23,129 nt of DNA from JANMQK01 sp031370485. Lineage in GTDB: Bacteria > Acidobacteriota > Polarisedimenticolia > Gp22-AA2. The stretch is from contig JANMQK010000166.1 in NCBI GenBank assembly GCA_031370485.1, forward strand, positions 1 to 23,129, given 5' to 3'. This document shows positions 1 through 9,360 of the stretch, piece after piece. The position numbers and the translations under genes were made by a program. The notes under the pieces were generated by a model. The model saw nothing but the letters and a program-made list of their open reading frames with translations, did no database searches and was not told the origin of the DNA. The first letter of the stretch is position 1; every line of letters begins with the position of its first letter.

Positions 1-2
1 TC

Positions 3-521
3 GACGACACCCCGGTCCGCCCGGCGCCGGACGCACCTTCCCTCACGGAGGAGGAGACCCTGGCCGAGGATTCGAACGACCAGGAGATCCTCCTCAAGGC
101 GCTCTGGCGCCTGTGCGAGCGCGCCGGGGCGCGGCTGCGCCGCCTGCGCGCCGTCCCGGGCCGGCTGCGGATCGTCCTGGGTCACGCGGGCGGGGCGGCG
201 GCGCACGGCGAGGAGCGGCTCGCGGTCCCCACCTCCGCGGATCTGCTTTTGTTCGCGTCGGCCCGGGTTCTTCTCGACCGGGCCCGCTCGCGGCGCGTGC
301 GGGTGCGATCCCTCGCGCTCGTCTGCCGCGACTTCGTCCGCGGCCCCCGGCAGCTCGATCTGTTCGGGCCGGAGGCGTTCGGCGGGACCGGGCGGGCCGC
401 GGCGGTCCGGATCGGCGCGGAGGAGACGCTGGCCGAGGCGGTCGACCGGATCAGGGGGCGGTTCGGGCCGGGGGCGATCGGCTGGGGGAGGCTCCTGGGG
501 GAGAAAGAGGAGGCCCCGTGA
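3..521 (+). CDS. Y-family DNA polymerase (DinB/ImuB type), C-terminal part
   Basis: The reading frame is open from the window edge, so only about the last 172 residues are present; the palm with the catalytic Asp/Glu lies outside. What remains looks like the little-finger (IMS_C) domain followed by the C-terminal tail. A QLDLF sequence encoded at 351-365 matches the beta-clamp-binding pentapeptide of Y-family polymerases, and the end (AVDRIRGRFGPGAIGWG) resembles the helical tail usual in DinB-like proteins. The stop codon overlaps the GTG start of the DnaE-type polymerase by 4 bases (GTGA), so the two are almost certainly co-translated. By family knowledge, such pairs act together in damage-induced translesion synthesis. 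Whether this is DinB (active) or ImuB (inactive partner) cannot be told without the N-terminus, so no symbol is given. Confidence 0.85.
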   Translation, partial: DDTPVRPAPDAPSLTEEETLAEDSNDQEILLKALWRLCERAGARLRRLRAVPGRLRIVLGHAGGAAAHGEERLAVPTSADLLLFASARVLLDRARSRRVRVRSLALVCRDFVRGPRQLDLFGPEAFGGTGRAAAVRIGAEETLAEAVDRIRGRFGPGAIGWGRLLGEKEEAP

Positions 522-3500
522 CGCCGCCGTTCGTCCATCTTCAGGTCCGTTCGCACTACAGCTTCATGCGCGGCTGCTCGAGCCTCGAAGCGCTCTGCCT
601 CGCCGCCCGCGATCGGGGGATGCAGGCGCTGGCGATCACCGACATCGACGGGCTCTATGGCGCGGTCCGTTTCTTCGAGATCGCGCGCGGCCTGGGGCTG
701 CGGCCGATCCTGGGGGCGGAGGTGACGGCGCCCGGCCCGCGAGGGCGCGCCGCGGGGGAGCGCGCAACGCTCCTGGTCAGGAGCCGCGACGGGTACGCCG
801 CGCTCTGCCGCATCCTGACGCGGCGCCACCTCGATCCCGCCTTCTCCCTCCCGGACAGCCTGGCGGCGGCGCCGGAGGGGCTCGTGGTCCTCACCTCCTC
901 GCCGGATCTCTTGAAAGCGGTCCGGGAGGCGCGCGGACCGGAGGGGCTCCGCCTGGCGCTCGGGGCTTCCGGCGCCGGGAGATCCGCCGCCTCCGGCGGC
1001 CTGGAGCGGCTGCGGGAAGCGCGGCGGATGGGGATAGCGCCCGTGGCGGTGAACGACGTGCATTTCGTCGACGCGCGCGACTACGACCTGCACCGGATGC
1101 TGCGCGCCATCGCCCTGAACACGACGCGCGACCGCGTGCCGCCCGAGGACCTGGCGCCGCCCCAGGCGTGGCTGAAGTCTCCCGCCGAGATGGAGCGGTT
1201 CTTCCCGCACTGCCCGGAGGCGGTGGCGGAGACGATCCGCCTGGCCGACGAATGCGCCCTGGCGTCGCCTCCCTGGGGCGAACTCGTCTTCCCGCGCTAC
1301 GCGGACATGGTCCCGAACGCTCCCGGGGACACCTTCGCGCTCCTGGGGGCGCGCTGCGAGGAGGGGGCGCGGGCCCGCTACGGGGCGGTGACCCCTATGG
1401 TGCGGGCGCGGCTCGATCACGAGCTGGCGATCATCCGCGACAAGGGGTTCGCCGACTACTTCCTGGTGGTGCAGGAGATTGTGAGGCAGTCCCCCCGCAC
1501 GGCGGGTAGAGGCTCGGGGGCGGCGTCGATCGTCTCTTACTGCCTCGGGATCACCCAGGTGGAGCCGCTCCGCCACGATCTCTACTTCGAGCGTTTCCTC
1601 AATCGCGGGCGGGTCGATCCGCCCGACATCGACGTCGATTTCTGCTGGGACGAAAGGGACGGCGTCATCGATTGGGTGCTCGGGGCGTTCGGCAAGGAGC
1701 GCGCGGCGATGATCGCCAACCACGTGACCTTCCGGGCCCGGGCCGCGGTCCGCGAGGTGGCCAAGGTGTACGGCCTGCCGGAAGAGGAGATCAAGAAGGT
1801 CACCGACCGGCTGTCGCTTCACTGGCGGGCGGGGACCGCCTGCGAGGCGACCGCGCGGGACCCGCTGTTCCGCGGCGACGACATGGACCCCGGGCGCGGG
1901 GGGCTCCTGGGGCGCCCGCCGTGGCCGGAGATCCTGGCCTGGAGCACCCGTCTCGAGGGATGCCCCCGGAACCTGTCGGTCCACTGCGGTGGGGTCGTGA
2001 TGGCGCCGGACGGACTCGATCGCCACGTCCCGGTCGAGAACGCCGCCAAGGGGGTGGGCGTCATCCAGTGGGAGAAGGACCAGGCGGAGGAGGCCGGGCT
2101 GGTCAAGATCGATCTTCTCGGAAACCGCTCGCTGTCGGTCGTGCGCGACGCCTGCGCCGCGGTGCGCGAGGCGGGCGGTCCCATTCTCCAACTCGACGCG
2201 GGCGTGCCGTGCGACCCGATCGACGACCCGCGCACCCAGGAGCTGATGCGCGACGGCGACACGATGGGGGTGTTCTACGTCGAGTCCCCGGCGATGCGCC
2301 AGCTGCAGCAGAAAACCCGCCGCGGCGACTTCGAGCACCTGGTGATCCACTCGTCGATCATCCGGCCGGCCGCCAATGAGTACATCCGCGAGTACGTGCG
2401 GCGGCTGCGCGGCGGAGAGTACGAGCCGCTCCACCCGATCCTGGGCGAGGTCCTGCGCGACACCTACGGGATCATGTGCTACCAGGAGGACGTGGCGCGG
2501 GTGGCGATCCGGATGGCCGGTTTCACCGACGCAGAGGCGGACGGCCTGCGGAAGGTCCTGTCGAAGAAATGGGCCGGACACCGGGTCGAGGACTACGGCC
2601 GCAGCTTCGCCCGAGGGGCGGCCGAACGGGGGATTGGCCCGGAGGTCGCTGAAGCCGTCTGGCGAATGATCCTTTCCTTCTCGGGCTACTCCTTCTGCAA
2701 GCCGCACTCGGCCTCCTACGCTTTGGTGTCCTTCATGTCGGGGTATCTCAAGGCCCACCACCCGGCCGAGTTCATGGCGGCGGTGCTCGGCAACGGGGGA
2801 GGCTACTACTCCGCCTTCGCGTACGTCTCCGAGTGCCGGAGAATGGGGCTCGAGGTCCGCCCTCCCGACATCAATGAGAGCGGCAACGGCTGGACCGGGC
2901 GCGGCCTGCCTCCGGCCGCACCGGCGCGGGGCTGGGTGCGCGTCGGGTTGCAGCAGATCAAGGGGCTCAAGGAGGAAGCGGCCGAAGCGATCCTGGAGGA
3001 GAGGGGCCGGCGGGGGCCTTTCCTGTCGCTCGATGACCTCCTGGCGCGGGTGGAGCTCGATCCCGGGGATGCTGTCCTGCTCGTCCGGGCCGGCGCTTTC
3101 GATCGGATCGGTTTCGGACGGGCAGGCCCCGGGGTGGAGGAGGCGGGCCGCGATCCCGCCGCCGGGCTTGGGACGGCGGCCCTGGCGCTGCGGCCGCGCC
3201 TGCACTGGCGGCTCCGGGCGTGGGAGGCGGTGCTCGAAAGGGGGCGGGCGCGCGAGCGGCCGCTCTTCGCGCCCGATCTCGGACCCCTCCCCGAGCCGCG
3301 GCCGTACGACGAAGCAAAGCTCCTGCGCGACGAGGCGGAGACCCTGGGCTTTCTCGTCAGCCGCCATCCGCTGACGCTGTACCGCGACGCGCTGCTGGCG
3401 CTCCGGCGGGAGGGGATCCGCCCGGTGCGGGGCGCCGACCTGGCGCGTTACGCGGGGCGGAGGGTCGCGGCCATCGGCTGGCTGATCACTGGAAAGGTGG

Positions 3501-3700
3501 TCACGACGCGGGACGACCTGCCGATGCAGTTCGTCTCCTTCGAGGACACCACGGCGATCTACGAGACCACGTTCTTCCCGCGCACCTACGATTGCTTCTG
3601 CCACATGCTGACCACGGCGCGGCCCTACCTTTTAAGAGGGCTGGTGGAGGAGGATTTCGGCGCGGTGACTTTGACGGTGGACGACGTGGCGTTCCTGGAT

Positions 3701-3746
3701 GGCGCCGCCGCACACCGCAGCGCCAGGACGGGCGGCGGCGCCGGGT

Positions 3747-3760
<14 letters not shown>
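3701..3760. repeat. GC-rich inverted/direct repeat at the dnaE2-htrA junction
   Basis: GGCGCCGCCGC at 3701-3711 is the exact reverse complement of GCGGCGGCGCC, which occurs twice, at 3732-3742 and 3750-3760. The first arm can pair with either copy, giving two alternative 11-bp hairpins. It lies where a typical DnaE2 would end and where the convergent protease gene stops (TGA at 3749-3747). No T-run follows on either strand, so it is not a classical intrinsic terminator, though it may slow polymerase or RNase. Simple GCC-codon bias could also produce it. Confidence 0.5.
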
Positions 3761-4961
<1,201 letters not shown>

Positions 4962-5011
4962 GCACTCCCCCTTCGCCCGGACAGCGTTGCATCCCGGCGA
5001 AAAAGGACCAA

Positions 5012-5017
5012 ATTATA
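5012..5017 (-). promoter_or_regulatory. -10 box of the htrA-like gene (divergent promoter region)
   Basis: Read on the minus strand this is a perfect TATAAT, about 50 bases upstream of the protease ATG. I see no good -35 at 16-18 bases, so an activator or another sigma factor may be involved. On the plus strand the same AT-rich patch (5011-5019) could serve as a -10 for mgtC, with TTGCAT at 4987-4992 as a -35 at 18 bases from AATTAT. It is the only AT-rich patch in this gap. Confidence 0.4.
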
Positions 5018-5021
5018 CAGC

Positions 5022-5036
5022 CGGGTCCGTGACCCG
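5022..5036. repeat. Inverted repeat in the htrA/mgtC divergent region
   Basis: CGGGTC (5022-5027), a 3-base spacer CGT, then GACCCG (5031-5036) form a perfect 6-bp inverted repeat. It sits immediately upstream of the TATAAT of the protease gene and 20 bases before the mgtC start. It could be an operator for a repressor of both genes or a small hairpin in the mgtC leader. Six base pairs in GC-rich DNA may arise by chance. Confidence 0.35.
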
Positions 5037-5056
5037 TCCGAAAGGGCAGCAACGGC

Positions 5057-5743
5057 ATGGTTGACATCCTGCAAGGCCTTGGGCCGACGGCAGCGGATTT
5101 CCTGCCGCGCGCCTTCCTGGCGATCGTCTGCGGCGGCCTCATCGGGCTGGAGCGCGAGCTCAAGCGGAAGCCGGCGGGGTTCCGCACCAACATCCTGATC
5201 TGCCTGGGATCGATGCTCTTCATGTGGCTTTCCGCGCGGATGCCTTTCCTATTTTCGACCGTCCAGGCCGGCGACCCCGGGCGGGTCGCCGCGCAGGTCG
5301 TCACCGGCATCGGCTTTCTCGGAGCGGGGACGATCATCCACTCGCGCGGGCACATCAGCGGGCTGACCTCCGCGGCGATGATCTGGGTGGTTTCGGCGAT
5401 CGGGATGTCGATCGGCTCGGGGTTCCTGGCCATCGGTGTCATAACGACGGGCCTGATTCTCGCGGTCCAGTTCGGCCTGGGGCTGGTCGAGCGCCGCGTG
5501 TTCGGACGATGCATCTTCCATGACTGCCAGATCGCGTTCGACGATGACAAGGGGCGCACGCGCCGCCAGATCGAAACGGCGATCCGGGCCCTGGGCCAGG
5601 CGCCGGGTCCCTTCAGCATGAAGTCGGCGGGCGACCACCTCGTTCTCACGACACAGTATTGCGACCTGCATCCCAAGCACAAGAAGTTCCTGAGCGATCT
5701 CTGGCTGATCGAGGGCGTTCGGGAAGTCCGGCCGCTCCGCTGA
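5057..5743 (+). CDS. MgtC/SapB-family inner-membrane protein
   Basis: 228-residue membrane protein of the MgtC/SapB family, whose members are linked to magnesium limitation, membrane-potential control and, in pathogens, inhibition of the F-type ATP synthase. The N-terminal part (about 10-150) has several hydrophobic helices with the family pattern GLIGLERELKRKPAGFRTN, then VVTGIGFLGAGTII and GLTSAAMIWVVSAIGM. The C-terminal part (about 155-228) is soluble and probably the small ACT-like domain found in longer members. The ATG at 5057 has AAAGGG 10 bases upstream. It stands alone on the plus strand; its stop is 4 bases from that of the convergent binding-protein gene. Its exact role in this organism is not visible. 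Confidence 0.9.
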   Translation: MVDILQGLGPTAADFLPRAFLAIVCGGLIGLERELKRKPAGFRTNILICLGSMLFMWLSARMPFLFSTVQAGDPGRVAAQVVTGIGFLGAGTIIHSRGHISGLTSAAMIWVVSAIGMSIGSGFLAIGVITTGLILAVQFGLGLVERRVFGRCIFHDCQIAFDDDKGRTRRQIETAIRALGQAPGPFSMKSAGDHLVLTTQYCDLHPKHKKFLSDLWLIEGVREVRPLR

Positions 5744-5747
5744 ATCC

Positions 5748-6938
5748 TCAATAAGTTTGGTCGACCTTCAGGGCCCCGGGGATCCTCACGCCGAGGGCCT
5801 CCACCGTCTCGTGGTTCACGGCGAAGAAGGCCGCCGGGGGGACCTGCCGGGGAAAGTCGGACGGCTGCCCTCCCTGGAAGAGCATTTGCACGGCCATCGA
5901 GGCGGCCTCCATCCCCATGCCGGCCTGCGTCACGCCGTAGGAGAACAGTGCTCCGCGGCGGACCCATTCCGGCCCGGGCGCCGCGAGTGGAATCCTGTGG
6001 CGCAGGGCCCAGCCGCTGACCGCCCCGACCGCCTCGGGGGTCGATGTGAGGCCATCGTACGGGACGGTCAGGATATCGATGCGGCCAGCGAGGGTATCGA
6101 GCGATTTCTCGAGGTCCCGGGGATTGAAGACCGAGGCAATCTCGGACGCCAGGCCGCTCCGGCGAGCCACGCCCCGGAGGTCGCGGACCACCCGCGACGA
6201 CGTCTCGGCGTCGAACAGGACACCCAGGCGGCGGGCGCCGGGAAGGATCGCCTTGATCCGTTGCACGAGGTCGTCTGGCGGGATGTGCATCGCGACGAAA
6301 CAGAGATTCGGGGCGAGAAGGTCGTGCTGCCGAGGGTCGGTGACCAGGGTCAGGATCGACGGGATGGTGCGCACCTCGCGGCGGATGAGCCTGGCGGCGC
6401 GCAGCCCGGCCCCGACGATCAGGTCGGGGTGTTCGGCCTGGGTGCGGCGGACGGCCTCTTCCGGATTGGGGTCGTCGTCGAGATCGATCAGCCGGACCGG
6501 GACCTCAACGTTGCTCATGAAGGAGCGCACGAGGTCCTGGAATGGGAAGGGGTCCCGCCCCGCCAGAATCACGACATCGCGCTCGCCCGGGCGCTTCAGG
6601 CGGAAATCGACCACCCGCGTGCGGGAGAGTTCCGGCCGCAGGCCGTAGAACTCCACGGTGCGGTAGCCGTCGCGCTCGACCGTGAGCGCGTAGACCGTGT
6701 TCGGCCTGAGAGCGGCCCAGCGGTAGCGCCCCTCGGCGTCGGACCGCACGCGGCGCGTCGCGACGCCGTCTCCGGACAGGGTGACCGTGGCCTGCTCGAT
6801 CGGGTGATCCCGGGTGTCGGCCACCCGGCCGCTCAGCGTGGAGGAATTCTCGGTCCACCCTGACACCGCCCACATGAGGGCCGCCGCCAACCCCAGGGCC
6901 GGCAGGGCAGAGCGAAGCGCGCGCGCGAACGGACTCAT
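5748..6938 (-). CDS. ABC-type substrate-binding protein with N-terminal CarboxypepD_reg-like domain
   Basis: 396-residue exported protein. The ATG at 6938 is preferred over one 23 codons upstream because GGAG lies 10 bases before it (6949-6952) and the protein then starts with a clear signal peptide (about residues 1-29). Residues about 34-114 (STLSGRVADTRDHPIEQATVTL...GRYRWAALRPN...) form a carboxypeptidase-regulatory-like beta-sandwich. Residues about 121-396 resemble the ABC substrate-binding family with two Rossmann-like lobes (PF04392-like), with VVILAGRDPFPF, PDLIVGAGLRAARLI and LVTDPRQHDLL followed by GARRLGVLFD. No permease or ATPase gene adjoins it, so the transporter is elsewhere or the protein is a receptor for a sensor kinase. 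Signal sequence and binding fold are fairly clear; the ligand is unknown. Confidence 0.8.
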   Translation of the reverse strand: MSPFARALRSALPALGLAAALMWAVSGWTENSSTLSGRVADTRDHPIEQATVTLSGDGVATRRVRSDAEGRYRWAALRPNTVYALTVERDGYRTVEFYGLRPELSRTRVVDFRLKRPGERDVVILAGRDPFPFQDLVRSFMSNVEVPVRLIDLDDDPNPEEAVRRTQAEHPDLIVGAGLRAARLIRREVRTIPSILTLVTDPRQHDLLAPNLCFVAMHIPPDDLVQRIKAILPGARRLGVLFDAETSSRVVRDLRGVARRSGLASEIASVFNPRDLEKSLDTLAGRIDILTVPYDGLTSTPEAVGAVSGWALRHRIPLAAPGPEWVRRGALFSYGVTQAGMGMEAASMAVQMLFQGGQPSDFPRQVPPAAFFAVNHETVEALGVRIPGALKVDQTY

Positions 6939-7028
6939 CCGAAAACGTCTCCAAAGAACCTGGATGCGAGCCCGGCGTTTATAGCCCCGAGGCGGGGGCA
7001 GGGTCAATCACCGCGTCCTGCAGGCGGG

Positions 7029-7060
7029 GGTCGCCGGGGGGTTTGACAGCCCCCTCGACC
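7029..7060. repeat. Interrupted inverted repeat around the purC -35 box
   Basis: GGTCG (7029-7033) and GGGGG (7037-7041) on the left are complementary to CCCCC (7050-7054) and CGACC (7056-7060) on the right, separated by TTTGACAG. The repeat is therefore centred on the TTGACA of the purC promoter. This is the position expected for an operator of a dimeric repressor, but the arms are interrupted and low in complexity. Confidence 0.35.
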
Positions 7061-7072
7061 CTGTCCTAGGAT
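7043..7072 (+). promoter_or_regulatory. Sigma70-type promoter of purC
   Basis: TTGACA (7043-7048), an 18-base spacer and TAGGAT (7067-7072). Transcription would begin near 7079, only about 3 bases before the purC ATG at 7082, giving a leaderless or nearly leaderless message. Alternatively AGGA at 7068-7071, 10 bases before the ATG, is the ribosome-binding site and the real promoter is elsewhere. Confidence 0.5.
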
Positions 7073-7081
7073 TCGCGTTCG

Positions 7082-7972
7082 ATGACGCCGCTTCTCGAAG
7101 CCAACCTTGAAGGTCTGCCGCTTCTCGGCCGGGGGAAAGTTCGCGACACCTACGATCTCGGCGACTCCCTGCTGATCATCTCGACCGATCGGATCTCAGC
7201 CTTCGACAGCGTCCTCCCGAACGGCATCCCGGACAAGGGGAGGGTCCTGAATCAGATCTCGCTCTTCTGGTTCGAGCGGATGCGGAGCCTCGTCCCCAAT
7301 CACCTGAAGGAATACCGCGTGGAGAAATTCCCGGCCATCCTCGCCCGCCACGCCGACGTCCTGAGGGGGCGCTCCGTCGTGGTCGAGCGGCTGTCGATGC
7401 TTCCGGTCGAGTGCGTCGTCCGCGGCTATCTCGCGGGGTCGGGGTACAAGGAGTACCGTGAGACGGGTGCGGTCTGCGGCATCCCGCTTCCCAAGGGAAT
7501 GAAGGAGTCGGAGCGGCTTCCCATCCCCATCTTCACTCCTTCGACCAAGGCGTTAGCGGGACACGATGAGAACATCTCCTACGATGCCGTGGTCAAGCAG
7601 GTCGGCCGCAAGACCGCCGAGACAATCCGCGAGGCGAGTGTCGCGATCTACCGCAGCGCCTGCACCCACGCCGTGGAGCGCGGGATACTCATCGCCGACA
7701 CGAAACTCGAGTTCGGGCTGGATCGGTCCGGGCGCGTTGTGCTGGCGGACGAGGTCCTGACGCCCGATTCCTCGCGATTCTGGCCGTTGAGCGAGTACAA
7801 GCCGGGCGGCCCGCAGCGCTCGTACGACAAGCAGTTCGTGCGCGACTACCTGGAATCGATCGGCTGGGACAAGAACCCTCCGGCCCCGCCGCTCCCGGCG
7901 GAGATCGTGGAGGGAACACGGCAGCGTTACCTGGAAGCCTACCGCAGGCTGACGGATCGCGACCTGGATTAG
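7082..7972 (+). CDS. purC: Phosphoribosylaminoimidazole-succinocarboxamide synthase (SAICAR synthetase)
   Basis: Cytosolic enzyme of de novo purine synthesis that joins CAIR with aspartate using ATP to give SAICAR. The protein has 296 residues, the longer form of the family (short bacterial forms are near 240). It opens with the nucleotide-binding strand-loop LLGRGKVRDTYDLGDSLLIISTDRISAFD, then carries the family signature LPVECVVRGYLAGSGYKEY (about residues 107-125) and IADTKLEFGLD further on. The ATG at 7082 lies directly after the candidate promoter, with only a weak AGGA as ribosome-binding site. Its TAG overlaps the stop of convergent nagZ (TTAG at 7969-7972). No other pur gene is adjacent, but guaB, another purine gene, is 5 kb downstream. 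Confidence 0.97.
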   Translation: MTPLLEANLEGLPLLGRGKVRDTYDLGDSLLIISTDRISAFDSVLPNGIPDKGRVLNQISLFWFERMRSLVPNHLKEYRVEKFPAILARHADVLRGRSVVVERLSMLPVECVVRGYLAGSGYKEYRETGAVCGIPLPKGMKESERLPIPIFTPSTKALAGHDENISYDAVVKQVGRKTAETIREASVAIYRSACTHAVERGILIADTKLEFGLDRSGRVVLADEVLTPDSSRFWPLSEYKPGGPQRSYDKQFVRDYLESIGWDKNPPAPPLPAEIVEGTRQRYLEAYRRLTDRDLD

Positions 7973-9078
7973 AGACGCGCCGTCGGGTCGTCCCCCGTGG
8001 CGGCGGGGCCGAGCGACTCGAGCAGGAGACGCGACCGACGCAGACTCCCCTGGGAAAAACGGCTCCTGCGACGCGACAGGCAGCGTGCCTTGAGGGCCAG
8101 TGCCCGGCGCAGCGGGGGACGCAGAGCGCGCGCCGCAGGGCCGCCGCTCTTGAGGACGCCGAGGATGGCGTCATGGGCGGCGATGATTTTCTCCTGCGAG
8201 CCGCAGAACATCACCGCGTCGCTCCCGGCCCGCAGCGCTTCGAGCGCGACGCGGCCGGGGTCGGCCTCAGATCCGATCGCTCCCATCTCCAGGTCGTCCG
8301 TCAGGACCAGTCCACGGTAGGCGATCCGCCGTCGCAGGAGGGCGCCGACCACCTGGCGCGACAGCGTGGCGGGGAGGGGCTTGCGGCCCTGCAGGGAGGG
8401 GTAATAGGCGTGGCCCACCATGACGATCGGCAATGTTTTCCTGAGCCGGCGGTAGGGGAGGAGATCGCGCTTCAGGAGCAGGGCGCGGGATCTCCTGATC
8501 ACGGGGAGCGTCAGGTGGGTGTCGGACCGCGCCGAACCGAGGCCCGGAAAATGCTTGCCGACCGGGACGACACCGGCGTCGAGGTGCACCTTCACAAACA
8601 GTCCCGCGAGATCGGCCACCGTCCTGGCATCCTCGCCGAACGAGCGGTCGCCGATGCCGTTGCCCTGGTCCGACCGGAAAAGGTCGAGGACCGGGGCGAA
8701 ATTGACGTTGAACCCGAGGCTCTTGAGGGCAAGGGCCGTCGCCGCTGAATGGCGGCGCACCGCCTCGGCCGGGCTGGGCATCCGGGCCAGGGCGTGAGGA
8801 GCGGGAGTGGGCCCCAGTATCGGCTTGAGGCGGTTGACACGCCCCCCTTCCTGGTCGAGCGCTATGAAGGGAGGCACGCGCAGTGCTCCGAACAGGGCGT
8901 CCGTGAGCGATCGCACCTGCCTGGCGCTTTCGATGTTGCGGCCAAAGAGGATGATTCCCCCCGGGCGGACACGCCGGAGGAGCGACGCCAGGGAGGGACC
9001 GAAGGAGACCCCGTCAAATCCAATCCACAGGAGCTGGCCCGCCTGGTCGGCGAGGTCGAGGTCGGAAGCCTTGAGCAT
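7969..9078 (-). CDS. nagZ: Beta-N-acetylhexosaminidase NagZ (GH3)
   Basis: Glycoside hydrolase family 3 enzyme of 369 residues that removes N-acetylglucosamine from anhydro-muropeptides during cell-wall recycling. It has the TIM-barrel NagZ core: LDQEGGRVNRL at about 75-84, the signature KHFPGLGSARSDTH at 175-188 whose Asp186/His188 form the catalytic acid-base pair, and the nucleophile Asp261 in VLTDDLEMGA. There is no signal peptide, so it is probably cytoplasmic. The C-terminal about 55 residues are Arg/Leu-rich beyond the barrel. The ATG at 9078 has no strong ribosome-binding site. Its stop overlaps the purC stop tail to tail. The upstream gap leads to the divergent M23 peptidase, which is also a peptidoglycan enzyme. 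Confidence 0.93.
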   Translation of the reverse strand: MLKASDLDLADQAGQLLWIGFDGVSFGPSLASLLRRVRPGGIILFGRNIESARQVRSLTDALFGALRVPPFIALDQEGGRVNRLKPILGPTPAPHALARMPSPAEAVRRHSAATALALKSLGFNVNFAPVLDLFRSDQGNGIGDRSFGEDARTVADLAGLFVKVHLDAGVVPVGKHFPGLGSARSDTHLTLPVIRRSRALLLKRDLLPYRRLRKTLPIVMVGHAYYPSLQGRKPLPATLSRQVVGALLRRRIAYRGLVLTDDLEMGAIGSEADPGRVALEALRAGSDAVMFCGSQEKIIAAHDAILGVLKSGGPAARALRPPLRRALALKARCLSRRRSRFSQGSLRRSRLLLESLGPAATGDDPTARL

Positions 9079-9166
9079 GCGCCGCCAACTCTACGCGATG
9101 CGTCCGGATGGGGCAAGGCGGCCCTTCGTTCACCGGCCGCGCCGATGACGATTTTGAAATATTCGC

Positions 9167-9195
9167 TTGACAGGGGGGCGGGCGGACCCTAGGTT
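9167..9195 (+). promoter_or_regulatory. Sigma70-type promoter, distal, upstream of the M23 peptidase gene
   Basis: TTGACA (9167-9172), a 17-base spacer and TAGGTT (9190-9195); transcription would begin near 9202. It lies about 245 bases before the next confident gene, so it either gives a long leader or drives a separate small RNA or small ORF. Its -10 context CCTAGGTT resembles that of purC (CCTAGGAT). Confidence 0.55.
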
Positions 9196-9201
9196 GAGAG
9201 T

Positions 9202-9360
9202 GTGAATATGTAGAATAATGAAAACGCAAGTGTATTTTGGAACCTCGCATAGTGACATGAAGTGACGATTCCGAGAAAAGGCCTTGAGGACGAGCCGATG
9301 TCAATGTATGGTGGCGACGTGATGGCGGGGCCCAATCTATTGGGCCTGGTTCCAAGTCGC
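9202..9360 (+). ncRNA. Possible structured small RNA or long leader
   Basis: This stretch between two promoters is less GC-rich than its surroundings and lacks a confident gene. TTGGAACC (9237-9244) is exactly complementary to GGTTCCAA (9348-9355) and could close a domain. Next to the right arm lies the hairpin GGCCCAAT-CT-ATTGGGCC (9329-9346), and TGACAT (9253-9258) can pair with ATGTCA (9298-9303). I do not recognise a known RNA family such as 6S, SRP, tmRNA or RNase P. There is no T-tract terminator. The region overlaps a small ORF candidate, and only one of the two readings may be right. Confidence 0.25.

Noticed and set aside
113..517. Open frame extending dnaE2 upstream
   Set aside because: It overlaps the Y-family polymerase in another frame; the GTG at 518 has GAGGAGG and a 4-base overlap and begins at the PHP domain.
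182..3604. A 1140-codon open frame antisense to dnaE2
   Set aside because: Its product is compositionally biased with no recognisable domain, and the sense strand encodes a complete polymerase.
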